DNA of 64,000 bases from Candidatus Leptovillus affinis (GCA_016705235.1 JADIYP010000005.1:372001-436000), one strand, 5' to 3'; counted from the stretch's first letter, positions 44,611 to 53,588 are shown. The notes: a model not told the origin generated them from the letters alone. Program-made: numbers and translations.

Positions 44611-44773
44611 AGATTCAGTAGTTTAAAAACCCAGGTCATTCCGAGGAGTCTTCGACGAGGAATCCCGACAAACTGGGTATTTTTAGGTGAACGGGATGCT
44701 TCGGAAGACCTCAGCAAGACAGGAAAACCGCCATTCGTGCAATTCGTATCAGGTTTTTAAAACTACTGAGATT
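44611..44773. mobile_element. MITE-like element between lysK and homocitrate synthase
   Basis: The termini CAGTAGTTTAAAAAC (44616-44630) and GTTTTTAAAACTACTG (44753-44768) are inverted repeats with one 1-nt gap. AGATT flanks both ends directly (44611-44615, 44769-44773), a possible 5-bp target duplication. The interior is a diverged copy of the CATTCTGAG dispersed repeat. No gene inside. Confidence 0.7.
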
Positions 44774-44816
44774 GGAGATTGAGGAGTCTCCAATCTCCCA
44801 AAAAGAGGTTTATAGG

Positions 44817-45962
44817 ATGAGTTTAACTAATTTTGCCATTATCGAATCGACATTACGGGAGGGAGAGCAGTTTGTGAATGCTTTCTTTTCCACGGCCGAG
44901 AAGATTCAGATTGCCACGCTGCTGGATGCCTTTGGCGTGGAATATCTGGAGTTGACCTCGCCGCTGGCTTCGCCGGAAAGTTACAACGACTGCGTGACCA
45001 TCGCCAAATTAGGGCTGAATGCCAAAATTCTGACCCACACGCGCTGCACCATCGCGGACGCCAAACGGGCCGTGGACACCGGCGTCGATGGCGTGGACGT
45101 GGTGATTGGCACGTCGTCGTATTTGCGCGACTTCAGCCACGGCAAGGACATTGAGCAAATCATCGACATGGCGCAGGAGGTGGTGGCCTACTTGCTGAGT
45201 CAGGGCGTGGAGACGCGCTTTAGCACGGAGGACAGTCTGCGCAGCGATGTGGCTGACATTTTGCGGGTATATGAGGCGGTGGACAAATTGGGCGTGCATC
45301 GCGTAGGTATTGCCGACACGGTAGGCGTGGGCACGCCGCAGCAGATTTACAGTCTGGTGAAGACGCTGCACGGCCGTATCCACGCCGACATCGAATTCCA
45401 CGGCCACAACGACTCCGGCTGCGCCATTGCCAACGCCTATGCGGCGCTGGAAGGCGGGGCCACCCACATCGACACGGCCGTGCTGGGCATTGGCGAGCGC
45501 AATGGAATCACGCCGCTGGGCGGCTTTATCGCCCGCCTGTATGCCACCGACCCGAAACTGGTGGCCAAGTATCACCTGCCGCTGATTCGCAATTTGGACC
45601 GGCTGGTGGCGCGGCTGGTGCAGGTGGATATTCCCTTCAATAACTACATCACCGGCTTTGCCAGCTTTGCCCACAAGGCGGGCATCCACGCCAAAGCGGT
45701 GCTGAATAATCCCTCAACCTATGAGATTTTGCGGCCGGAAGATTTTGGGCTGACGCGCTATATCCACGTGGCCCACCGGCTGACGGGCTGGAACGCGGTG
45801 AAAAACCGCGCCGAGCAGTTGGGCCTGGCGCTGGACGACGCGCAGATCAAGTACATCACGGAGCAGATCAAGATGATGGCCGATAACGGCCGTCTCACCC
45901 TCGACGACGTGGATACCCTGCTGTCTGCGGCGGCGGAGCCGGTGGCGGTGGTGGGAGATTAG
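44817..45962 (+). CDS. Homocitrate synthase
   Basis: 381-aa DRE-TIM enzyme condensing acetyl-CoA with 2-oxoglutarate, the first step of the aminoadipate pathway. It has IIESTLREGEQF at the N-terminus (catalytic Arg), the metal-binding pair in EFHGHNDSGCAIANA (about residue 195) and NYITGFASFAHKAGIHAKA (about 280). The start ATG is at 44817 with AGAGG and AGG upstream; the frame extends to 44772 inside repeat DNA. Homologues may be annotated isopropylmalate/homocitrate/citramalate synthase, and cluster context favours homocitrate. Feedback inhibition by lysine is common in the family. Confidence 0.9.
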   Translation: MSLTNFAIIESTLREGEQFVNAFFSTAEKIQIATLLDAFGVEYLELTSPLASPESYNDCVTIAKLGLNAKILTHTRCTIADAKRAVDTGVDGVDVVIGTSSYLRDFSHGKDIEQIIDMAQEVVAYLLSQGVETRFSTEDSLRSDVADILRVYEAVDKLGVHRVGIADTVGVGTPQQIYSLVKTLHGRIHADIEFHGHNDSGCAIANAYAALEGGATHIDTAVLGIGERNGITPLGGFIARLYATDPKLVAKYHLPLIRNLDRLVARLVQVDIPFNNYITGFASFAHKAGIHAKAVLNNPSTYEILRPEDFGLTRYIHVAHRLTGWNAVKNRAEQLGLALDDAQIKYITEQIKMMADNGRLTLDDVDTLLSAAAEPVAVVGD

Positions 45963-46018
45963 AGATTGGAGACTAGAGACAACCAGACTACCAGACTACC
46001 AGACTAAAAAACTAAAGG
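45958..46018. repeat. Short tandem repeats between homocitrate synthase and lysT
   Basis: GAGATTAGAGATTGGAGACTAGAGAC followed by ACCAGACT repeated three times: degenerate heptamer/octamer units of the same style as the other intergenic repeats, but here mostly direct rather than inverted. Confidence 0.6.
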
Positions 46019-46025
46019 ACTAACC

Positions 46026-47258
46026 ATGGGCCAGACATTTGCAGAGCAAATTTTAGGGCAAAAAGTGGGGCGGGCGGTGCGGCCGGGGGAATTGGTGGTG
46101 GTGGAGCCGGACGTGGCGATGGGGCATGATTCCTTGTCGCCGAGCATTATCCGCATTGTGCAGGAGCAGATGGGCGCGGCGCGGGTGCATGACCCGGCGC
46201 AGATTGTGCTGGTGCTGGACCACGTCGCCCCGGCCTCGACGGTGGGCGTGGCCAACAATCAAAACATCGTGCGCCGCTTTGCCGCCGAGCAGGGCATTCG
46301 CCTCTTTGAGGTGGGGCGCGGTATATGCCATCAGGTGCTGGTGGAGGAGCAGGTGGCGCGGCCGGGCATGGTGGTGGTGGGGTCGGATTCGCACTCGACG
46401 AGCTACGGCGCGGTGGGCGCGTTTGGCTCCGGCATGGGGTCGACGGATATTGCTCTGGTATGGGCGACGGGTAAGACGTGGCTGCGCGTGCCGGAGACGC
46501 TGCGGGTAATGGCCCACGGCCGTTTCCGCCCCGGCGTCACGGCTAAAGATTTTGCGCTCAAATTGGGCCGCGTGCTGACCATCGCCGGGGCGACGTATAT
46601 GGCTGTGGAATATCATGGGCTGGATTGGCTGGCGCTAGACGGCCGTCAGACCATTGCCAGTATGGCGGTGGAATTGGGGGCGAAGGCGGGCATCTTCCCG
46701 CCGGATGGCGAAGTGGCGGCCCGGTTTGACGTGCCCGACTGGCTCTTTGTGGACCCGGAGGCGCGTTATGCCCGCACGGTTGCCATCAACCTGGACGAGC
46801 TGGAGCCGCAGGTGGCCCTGCCGCACGCTGTGGACAATGTGGTGGATGTGAGCGCGGTGGCTGGGACAAAGGTGGACGTGGTGTTTTTGGGGACGTGCAC
46901 GAACGGCCGTTACGAAGACATGCGTGCCGCCGCCGATGTGTTAAAGGGACGGCCGTTGGCTCCGGGTCTGCGGATGCTGGTCACGCCGGCCAGCCGGCAG
47001 GAACTGCAAAAAGCCATCGCCGACGACACCCTGAGTACGCTGCTGGCCTCCGGCGTGACGCTGACAACGCCGGGCTGCGGCGCGTGCATGGGCCGCCACC
47101 AGGGCACGTTGGGCGAAGGGGAGGTGTGCCTGTCGACGGGCAATCGCAATTTTAAAGGCCGAATGGGCGACCCGACGTCGCAAATTTATTTGGCCAGCCC
47201 GGCGGTGGCTGCGGCAACGGCCGTTACCGGCGTCATCACCGACCCGCGCGAGTTATAA
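46026..47258 (+). CDS. lysT: Homoaconitase large subunit LysT
   Basis: 410-aa Fe-S dehydratase subunit isomerising homocitrate to homoisocitrate with LysU. It has VVGSDSHSTSYGAVGAFGSG (about residue 117). Cys cluster ligands are in FLGTCTNGRYED (about 289) and TPGCGACMGRHQG (about 346). The size matches the LeuC/HacA type (about 420 aa), much shorter than aconitase, with the swivel domain on a separate gene (47509). AAAGGA lies before the ATG. Confidence 0.9.
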   Translation: MGQTFAEQILGQKVGRAVRPGELVVVEPDVAMGHDSLSPSIIRIVQEQMGAARVHDPAQIVLVLDHVAPASTVGVANNQNIVRRFAAEQGIRLFEVGRGICHQVLVEEQVARPGMVVVGSDSHSTSYGAVGAFGSGMGSTDIALVWATGKTWLRVPETLRVMAHGRFRPGVTAKDFALKLGRVLTIAGATYMAVEYHGLDWLALDGRQTIASMAVELGAKAGIFPPDGEVAARFDVPDWLFVDPEARYARTVAINLDELEPQVALPHAVDNVVDVSAVAGTKVDVVFLGTCTNGRYEDMRAAADVLKGRPLAPGLRMLVTPASRQELQKAIADDTLSTLLASGVTLTTPGCGACMGRHQGTLGEGEVCLSTGNRNFKGRMGDPTSQIYLASPAVAAATAVTGVITDPREL

Positions 47259-47265
47259 AGTGCAG

Positions 47266-47485
47266 ACAAGATTGGACCAATCTTCTTGGTGTTTAAGAAA
47301 ACAATCAGGTAATGGACTGGTCATTCTGAGCGGAGTCTTCGGAGCGAAGAATCCCTCTAACTCGGTCATTCCAAGCAAATGGGATGTTTCGGCGGATGCT
47401 TCGGCAAGCTCAGCACAGGCTCTCAACATGACATACCTCTCGCTTACCGGATTAATTTTTTGATCCACAACAAGATTGGACCAAT
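47266..47485. repeat. CATTCTGAG repeat flanked by GATTGGACCAAT direct repeats
   Basis: The 16-mer ACAAGATTGGACCAAT occurs at 47266-47281 and 47470-47485 and brackets a copy (about 47321-47437) of the CATTCTGAGCGGAG repeat, here with an internal duplication (GGATGTTTCGGCGGATGCTTCGG). It sits between lysT and lysU, whose products must assemble together. Confidence 0.75.
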
Positions 47486-47508
47486 TTGGCTTTAAGAGGA
47501 GACACCCC

Positions 47509-48003
47509 ATGCCTAGAATTTGGAAATTTGGCGCTGACGTGGATACAGACCAGATAGTGCCGGGGCGCTATGCGCCTTATATGTTAAAGGAAGGCCAGGA
47601 CGTGAAGGAGTATGCCTTTATCGAGGCGCGGCCCGATTTTGCCCGCGAGGCGCAGCCGGGCGACGTGATTGTGGCCGGGGCGAACTTTGGCTGCGGTTCG
47701 TCGCGGGAATATGCGCCGGACGCGCTGCGGCGGCGGCAGATTGGGGCGATTATTGCGCCCAGTTTTGCGCGCATCTTTTTCCGCAACGCCATCAACCTGG
47801 GCATTCCGCTGTTTGAATCGGCGGAGATGCCAGACTTGGTGGGTGATGGGGAAGCGGTGGAAGTGGATGTGGTAAACGGCCGTCTCATCACCGCCACCAC
47901 CACCTACCAGCTTCCGCCGCTGCCCGATTTTGCCGCCGACGTGATACGGGCGGGGGGGATTGTGCGCTATGTAAGGGAGAACGGCCGTTTCCCCGGCGAA
48001 TAA
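47509..48003 (+). CDS. lysU: Homoaconitase small subunit LysU
   Basis: 164-aa swivel subunit (LeuD/HacB type) partnering LysT. It has WKFGADVDTDQIVPGRY at the N-terminus, then VAGANFGCGSSREYAPDAL (about residue 57) and IAPSFARIFFRNAINLGIP (about 80). The start at 47509 has AGAGGAG nine bases upstream; an in-frame ATG at 47476 is in the repeat. It is the last lysine gene in the window. Homoisocitrate dehydrogenase and an aminoadipate aminotransferase are not here. Confidence 0.92.
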   Translation: MPRIWKFGADVDTDQIVPGRYAPYMLKEGQDVKEYAFIEARPDFAREAQPGDVIVAGANFGCGSSREYAPDALRRRQIGAIIAPSFARIFFRNAINLGIPLFESAEMPDLVGDGEAVEVDVVNGRLITATTTYQLPPLPDFAADVIRAGGIVRYVRENGRFPGE

Positions 48004-48069
48004 GCGTTTACTGGTTGTTTCGGAGTTGAATAGATATGGGGAGACGGCCGTTTTTCCCTTCGTCTCCTC

Positions 48070-48126
48070 TTTGCCAACCCGACACATGACACCTGACACA
48101 TGACCAGGTGACACCTGTCACCTGAC
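48070..48126. repeat. Short-tandem-repeat hairpin (CACCTGA units) after lysU
   Basis: GACACATGACACCTGACACATGACC followed by the self-complementary AGGTGACACCTGTCACCTGAC: heptamer/octamer units forming a hairpin between lysU and the malic enzyme gene, probably the transcript end of the lysine cluster. Confidence 0.65.
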
Positions 48127-48255
48127 TTTCGCCGGAAGGTGGTAGACACTTTGCACAATGCCCAGAAACCGGGAGCCACGCCAAATTGGCCTTGCCAATC
48201 TGACGCCCACCAAATTTTCTGCGCCGTAGCCTAAAAATCTTTCAAGGAGATGGAT

Positions 48256-50766
48256 ATGTCTGAAAAGGAACCTAGCGAAAGTGAAGGAATTGCTTACCGG
48301 CGGCGAAATGCCGGTTTGATTGGTGTGCGCAGCAAGGTACAAATGCGCGACAGCATCATGCTCAGTCTGGTCTATACCCCAGGCGTGGCGGAACCCTGTC
48401 TGGAAATCGAGCGAGACCCCAAACGCTCCTTCGACGTAACCTGTCGTGGCAACACCATCGCCATTGTGTCCGATGGGTCTTCCGCTTTTGCTTTAGGCAA
48501 CATTGGCCCGGAAGCCATTTTGCCAGTGCTGGAAAGCAAAGCCGTCATCATGAAAACCTTTGCCGGTGTGGATGCGCTGCCGATTGCCTTAAAAACCGAA
48601 AGCATCGAAGAATTTGTCGATACCGTTTTAAACCTGAGTCCAACCTTTGGGGCCATCAGCCTGGAAGACATCGCCTCGCCCAAAGGGTTGGCTATCACCA
48701 ATCGGCTGGCCAGTTCACTCTACATTCCGGTAGTCAACAATCATCGTGATGGCGTGGCTATTGGCGTGCTGGCCGGTTTAATTAATGCCGCCAAAGTGGT
48801 GGGTAAAAATCTGGAAGAGATGCGCATTGTGATCAATGGCGCTGGTTCGGCCGGATTGGGCACGGCGGCGATTTTGCGCCAGTACGGCATCAATGAAGTA
48901 ATAGTCTGTGATCGGCACGGGGCTATTTACCAATATCGTCCGCACGGCATGAACTGGGCCAAGTGGGAAATTTCCCACAACAGCAACCCGCGCAACGAAA
49001 AAGGTAGTCTGGCCGAAGTGTTGCGCGGCGCCGATGTGTATATCGGTTTTGCGCCATCCAACGGTGTGGTTTTGCAAGAAACCAAACAAATGGCTGAATC
49101 GCCCATCATGTTTACGTTGGCTTCACCGCTGGAGTTTACGCCGCGTGACGCTCGTCAGGCGGGCGCGTCGGTGGTGGCGACGGCGCATTCAAGTTACCGC
49201 AATCAGTTGGATGTAACGGCCGTACTCCCCGGCGTTTTCCGTGGTTTGTTAGACGTGCGCGCCTCCGGCTTCCCCTATTCCACCCAAATTGCCGCCGCCG
49301 AAGCAATTGCCGGCATCATCCCCGACGAAGAACTTCATGCCGACTATATTTATCCAAAGGTCATTGATTATGCCGTCGCGCCGGCCGTCGCCGCCGCCGT
49401 GGCCGAGGATATTATCCAGCATGGTCTGGCCAAGCGACCGGATGTGAAACCGGCCGATATAGCTGAGCGGACGCGCCGCTTTGTATATGAAGGCCGCCTA
49501 CCGGTTCCACCAAAATCGGACAAGCCGATGACTGTCGCCGAGGAATCGTTGGAGCTTCACGATCGTTACCAGGGCTTGTTGGAAATCTACAGCAAGGTGC
49601 CGGTAAAAGACGAGCACATTCTGAAGATGTTTTATCTGGTGCCTCATGCGATGGAACCGGCGGAGATCATCCAAAAAGATCCGTCGCAGTTGTTTGAACT
49701 GACGCCGCGCGGCAATTTGGTGGGGGTGGTGAGTGACGGCACGGCCGTTCTCGGTTTAGGCAACATTGGCGCGCGCGCCGCTTTGCCGGTGATGGAAGGG
49801 AAAGCGATTTTGTTCCACACCTTCGCCGGGGTGGAAGCATTTCCCATTTGCCTGAACACCCAGGATCCGGACCAAATTGTAGACATTGTCAAGCGGTTAG
49901 AGCCGACCTTTGGCGGCATTAATTTGGAAGACATCAGCGCGCCGCGCTGCTTCTACATCGAGAAAAAGCTGCGCGAGGAGACGGATATTCCGATTTTCCA
50001 TGATGACCAACACGGCACGGCCGTTGTCGTTCTGGCCGGTATCATGAATGCTTGCCGCTTGACAGGCAAAAAACTCAGCGAACTTTCGTTTGTCGTTAAT
50101 GGCGCGGGCGCTTCGGCCATTGCCGTGACCAAACTGCTCATGTCGATGGGCTTGCAAAATGTGATCTTGTTGGACAGCAAGGGCGCCATCTACAAAGGGC
50201 GCAAAGACCTGAACTGGATTAAAGAAGAAATGGCCGAGATCACCAATCTGGACAAACTGAAGGGCGACCTGGCCAAAGCGGTGAAAGGACGTGACGTATT
50301 CATCGGCCTGTCTGTCGCTGGCGCCCTGAAGCCGGAAATGGTCAGAACCATGGCGACCGATCCGTTTATTTTTGGTCTGGCGAACCCGACACCGGAAATC
50401 ATGCCCGACCTGGCTTTGGAAGCGGGCGCGAGCATTGTGGCGACCGGCCGCAGCGATCTGCCCAACCAGGTGAACAACTCGCTGGCTTTCCCCGGCATCT
50501 TCCGGGGGGCGTTGGATACGCGTGTCCGCAACATCACCGACGAAATGAAGGTGGCGGCGGCGCAGGCCATCGCCGGATTGGTAACCGATAAGGCACTGCG
50601 GTCAGATTGGATTATTCCCAAAGGCACGGATTTTTCCGTGGCTCCGGCCGTGGCGGAAGCAGTGGCTCGTAAAGCTATCGAAACGGGCATGGCGCGGGTG
50701 CAGGTAGACCCGGCGGCAATTGCGCAAAAGGTGCGTCACTTTGTTTATGAAGAGCGAGATGTGTGA
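48256..50766 (+). CDS. Fused double malic enzyme
   Basis: 836 aa made of two complete NAD(P)-dependent malic-enzyme-like modules (about residues 1-415 and 420-836). The C-terminal module has the intact catalytic set: NLEDISAPRCFYIE, then the metal-binding IPIFHDDQHGTAVVVLAG (about 577) and the Rossmann FVVNGAGASAIAV. The N-terminal module has VYTPGVAEPC and a Rossmann VINGAGSAGLG, but the metal-binding pair is replaced (PVVNNHRDGVAIGVLAG, about 155). It therefore probably lacks normal malate decarboxylation and may be regulatory. The ATG at 48256 has AAGGAG. A terminator follows. Confidence 0.88.
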   Translation: MSEKEPSESEGIAYRRRNAGLIGVRSKVQMRDSIMLSLVYTPGVAEPCLEIERDPKRSFDVTCRGNTIAIVSDGSSAFALGNIGPEAILPVLESKAVIMKTFAGVDALPIALKTESIEEFVDTVLNLSPTFGAISLEDIASPKGLAITNRLASSLYIPVVNNHRDGVAIGVLAGLINAAKVVGKNLEEMRIVINGAGSAGLGTAAILRQYGINEVIVCDRHGAIYQYRPHGMNWAKWEISHNSNPRNEKGSLAEVLRGADVYIGFAPSNGVVLQETKQMAESPIMFTLASPLEFTPRDARQAGASVVATAHSSYRNQLDVTAVLPGVFRGLLDVRASGFPYSTQIAAAEAIAGIIPDEELHADYIYPKVIDYAVAPAVAAAVAEDIIQHGLAKRPDVKPADIAERTRRFVYEGRLPVPPKSDKPMTVAEESLELHDRYQGLLEIYSKVPVKDEHILKMFYLVPHAMEPAEIIQKDPSQLFELTPRGNLVGVVSDGTAVLGLGNIGARAALPVMEGKAILFHTFAGVEAFPICLNTQDPDQIVDIVKRLEPTFGGINLEDISAPRCFYIEKKLREETDIPIFHDDQHGTAVVVLAGIMNACRLTGKKLSELSFVVNGAGASAIAVTKLLMSMGLQNVILLDSKGAIYKGRKDLNWIKEEMAEITNLDKLKGDLAKAVKGRDVFIGLSVAGALKPEMVRTMATDPFIFGLANPTPEIMPDLALEAGASIVATGRSDLPNQVNNSLAFPGIFRGALDTRVRNITDEMKVAAAQAIAGLVTDKALRSDWIIPKGTDFSVAPAVAEAVARKAIETGMARVQVDPAAIAQKVRHFVYEERDV

Positions 50767-50787
50767 GGGTGACGCTGGTTGTTTAGA

Positions 50788-50833
50788 ATAAAAAAGAGCC
50801 GATGGGTTTGCGATAACCCATCGGCTCTTTTTT
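50788..50833. terminator. Bidirectional intrinsic terminator
   Basis: 15-bp perfect stem (50794-50808 with 50815-50829; AAGAGCCGATGGGTT), flanked by an A-run and T-run, between the convergent malic enzyme and the gene ending at 50833. Confidence 0.92.
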
Positions 50834-51213
50834 TATTCGGTTCCCTGAGGAGCCGCAGGAGGTTGTTTGGTTCGTCGTTTTAGCAGGTTGATGAGCCGTT
50901 CGACGATGATGACGGCCAGGATAATGATAACAATGACGGCCAGATTTTTCAGGGTGGGGAAGAGGGAAAAGCGGGAATCGTGACGGCCGTCTCCCCTGAA
51001 CCCATCTTCGGAGAGTGAATGCGTAGGACGGCCGTCACCGCTGCGCGAAAAATTAGCCTCGTCAGGAGAAAATTCGCCCATTTCCGGCCTGTGTCCATCG
51101 CTCAAACCGGGCATTACCTTTGCCGCCAGAGTGCTGTTGGTAAAAATCACCGTAGCCCCAACCACCACCAGAGCGGCCGCCAAAATAATTAAAATACGCG
51201 TCATAATTTTCAT
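50833..51213 (-). CDS. Hypothetical two-helix membrane protein
   Basis: 126 aa: an N-terminal helix (MTRILIILAAALVVVGATVIF) resembling a signal anchor, a hydrophilic Asp/Gly/Arg-rich external loop of about 60 residues, and a second helix (LAVIVIIILAVIIVERLI) with a basic Pro-rich tail. AGGAGG precedes the ATG at 51213, which overlaps the upstream stop by 4 bp (ATGA), so it is coupled to the DUF4405 gene. No family recognised. Confidence 0.7.
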   Translation of the reverse strand: MKIMTRILIILAAALVVVGATVIFTNSTLAAKVMPGLSDGHRPEMGEFSPDEANFSRSGDGRPTHSLSEDGFRGDGRHDSRFSLFPTLKNLAVIVIIILAVIIVERLINLLKRRTKQPPAAPQGTE

Positions 51214-51731
51214 GCGTGCACCTCCTCTTGTTTCATTTTTATGCGGGTCGGCAGAACCGGCCGGACAATATACCGCCGAAAGGCATTCACGATCCATTTC
51301 CAATGCAGGGCCACATGAAGCCCCACAATAATCAGCACTGCGTCAGCCGAAAACGAGTGTAAAAAGCGCCAGGCCGCGTTGGGTTGTAGCTGGATAGTTA
51401 ATCCTGGCAAGGCAACTTCGGAAATCATCAGGCCGGTGAAGATGATGATGGTCATGGCGATGAACAGCAGGATGTTTAAGATGTAATTGATCCGGGCCTG
51501 GGCGGCAATTTTGCCAAAAGCGCGGCGCGTGGTGGCGATAATCCATTTCCAATGCAGCAGCAAATGGACGATGACGGCCGTGCCAAAGGCGATGCTCAAC
51601 CATTCGTGAATCGCCATGCCCGTCAGCCGTGGGTCCATAGCCACAAGAAAAGCGATAAATATCGACAGGTCGATCACGAAATTGATTTTTGTAGGACTTC
51701 GTTTCTTTTTCGTTGGTGAATCTGTTTTCAT
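51210..51731 (-). CDS. DUF4405 cytochrome b-like membrane protein
   Basis: 173 aa with four helices. Paired histidines occur in MAIHEWLS, VIVHLLLHWKWI, RFLHSFSADAV and VGLHVALHWKWI, the repeated HWKW pattern typical of DUF4405 and of haem-b ligation in small membrane cytochromes. It probably serves as a membrane electron-transfer or ferric-reductase-like anchor. Translationally coupled to the small membrane protein downstream. Confidence 0.78.
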   Translation of the reverse strand: MKTDSPTKKKRSPTKINFVIDLSIFIAFLVAMDPRLTGMAIHEWLSIAFGTAVIVHLLLHWKWIIATTRRAFGKIAAQARINYILNILLFIAMTIIIFTGLMISEVALPGLTIQLQPNAAWRFLHSFSADAVLIIVGLHVALHWKWIVNAFRRYIVRPVLPTRIKMKQEEVHA

Positions 51732-51975
51732 GAGTTTTCCTCTTAAGTGATGATATTTAGTAGATGATACGGAGCAGATATTTGGAAAATGTTAAGAATT
51801 GATTGAGATCCGATATGGGAATGCATGCAGAAGGCCGAGGAGGTGGGCAGGGCGGATGTGGATTTATAAAGAAAACGGCCGTACCGCTGGCATTCCCCAC
51901 CTTTTTGATGCATCATAGTAACGGTAAGTCACTCTATTTCTGCGCAAGTTTCCATAGCACAACGGAGGTTCATCT

Positions 51976-52868
51976 ATGGATTACAAATCCCTCGATTTAA
52001 CAGACCAATTTGTAGAACTGATTCGTCGCGCGGCCACCCAACTTCCCCAAGACATGCGCCAGGGGTTGCGGAAGGCAAAGGGCAACGAAGAACCCGGCTC
52101 GGCCGCTGAAGGCGCGTTGGACACCATTTTGCTCAACGTCGACATTGCCGAAAAAAACAGCACCCCCATCTGCCAGGACACTGGCACCCCCATTTTTGAA
52201 GTGAGTTATCCGGTAGGCGTCTCCACCCGCAAACTTGCCGACCAGATTCGCAAAGCAGCGGCCGTGGCCACGCAAAACAATTACCTGCGCCCCAACGCTG
52301 TCGACAGCCTCACCGGCAAAAACAGCGGCGACAACACCGGCGAAGATTTTCCCACCATGCATTTCCACGAATGGGACGAAGAAGGCATTCACGTCGATCT
52401 GCTGCTGAAAGGCGGCGGCTGTGAAAATGTATCCACGCAATACAAACTGCCAGATGGCCCATTGGGTGCGGGGCGAGACCTGGAAGGCGTGCGCCGCGTG
52501 GTATTGGATGCTGTGCATCAGGCGCAAGGGAAAGGCTGTGGTCCGGCCGTTTTAGGCGTGGCCATCGGCGGTGACCGTGGCTCCGGTTATCTCAAATCCA
52601 AGCAGCAGTTGTTCCGCCAGTTAGACGACACCAATCCCGATCCGCAGTTGGCGGAATTGGAAGAACGCATCTATAACGAAGCCAACCAACTGGGCATCGG
52701 ACCGATGGGTTTCGGCGGCAAAACAACCGCGCTGGGGTGAAAATTGCGGCGCAGCATCGTTTGCCTGCCAGCTATTTTGTGTCCGTCGCTTACATGTGCT
52801 GGGCCAACCGGCGCGCCAGCATGGACATTCAATTGAACGATGAAGGGCTGGAGGTAAGCTATGCCTGA
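51976..52868 (+). CDS. Class I fumarate hydratase alpha subunit (one frameshift)
   Basis: Fe-S fumarase N-terminal subunit. It has CQDTGTPIFEV (about residue 67), NYLRPNAVDSLTGKNSGDN (about 103) and the cluster-region KGGGCENVSTQYKLP and GKGCGPAVLGVAIGGDR. The frame stops at 52740 after KTTALG, but adding one G to the GGGG at about 52733 continues with VKIAAQHRLPASYF and SMDIQLNDEGLEVSYA to TGA at 52868. That gives the normal length of about 297 aa. GGAGGT lies before the ATG. It forms a two-gene unit with the beta subunit. Confidence 0.85.
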
Positions 52869-53472
52869 GTTAACAACCCCAATTTCTGATGAAGACATTC
52901 GCAATCTAAAAGCGGGCGACACGGTTTATCTGAATGGCGTCATCGTCACCGGGCGTGACGCGGCGCACAAATTCATGATTGAGCATTTTATCACGCAGCC
53001 GGTGCAGGTCGACGAGGCGGAATTGTATGCCGACCTCAAGAAGCTGTTGGATGGCGGGGTCATTTATCACTGCGGCCCGGTTGTAAAAACGCATGCTGAT
53101 GGCTCCTATTCGTTTGTGGCGGCCGGCCCAACCACGAGCATTCGCGAGGAAGTGTACCAGGCGGATGTGATCAGGCATTTTAATTTGAAGGGCGTGATCG
53201 GCAAGGGTGGTATGGGGGGCAAAACCCTTAAAGCGTGTGGGGAACAGCCGGCCGTCTACCTGCATGCGATTGGCGGCGCAGCCAGTTTTATTGCCCAATC
53301 GGTGAAGGAAGTGTTGGGCGTTTATAAGCTGGAATTTGGCGTACCGGAAGCAATGTGGGTGATTCGCGTGGAGAATTTCCCGGTGGTAGTGACAATGGAC
53401 AGCCACGGCACCAGTTTGCACCAAACCATCGAGGCGCAGTCGAAAGAAAAATTGGCCGAGCTGATCGGTTAA
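52861..53472 (+). CDS. Class I fumarate hydratase beta subunit
   Basis: 203-aa C-terminal (swivel-like) subunit of two-component fumarase/tartrate dehydratase. It has GDTVYLNGVIVTGRDAAHK at the N-terminus, IYHCGPVVKTHADGSYSFV (about residue 62) and GVIGKGGMGGKTLKAC (about 113), followed by AASFIAQSVKEV. The start overlaps the true end of the alpha gene by 8 bp (ATGCCTGA), as expected for coupled subunits. A terminator hairpin follows at 53495. Confidence 0.9.
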   Translation: MPELTTPISDEDIRNLKAGDTVYLNGVIVTGRDAAHKFMIEHFITQPVQVDEAELYADLKKLLDGGVIYHCGPVVKTHADGSYSFVAAGPTTSIREEVYQADVIRHFNLKGVIGKGGMGGKTLKACGEQPAVYLHAIGGAASFIAQSVKEVLGVYKLEFGVPEAMWVIRVENFPVVVTMDSHGTSLHQTIEAQSKEKLAELIG

Positions 53473-53494
53473 AGTGGAATCGTTGAAGCGTAGA

Positions 53495-53532
53495 GATTGA
53501 AGATTGGCTGGTTCTGATCTTCAATCTTTTTT
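53495..53532 (+). terminator. Intrinsic terminator after fumarase
   Basis: GATTGAAGAT, 12-nt loop, ATCTTCAATC, then six T. The stem is weak (AT-rich) and probably formed from a heptamer repeat. Confidence 0.65.
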
Positions 53533-53543
53533 CGTAACGTTAG

Positions 53544-53588
53544 AGACCCCAAGGGTTTGATCCTGTGAGTATAAAACCCTTGGGGTCT
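53544..53588. repeat. AGACCCCAAGGGTTT inverted pair upstream of oxidoreductase gene
   Basis: Single inverted pair (arms AGACCCCAAGGGTTT and AAACCCTTGGGGTCT, 15-nt loop), the isolated form of the repeat that makes arrays near 17 kb. Confidence 0.8.
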
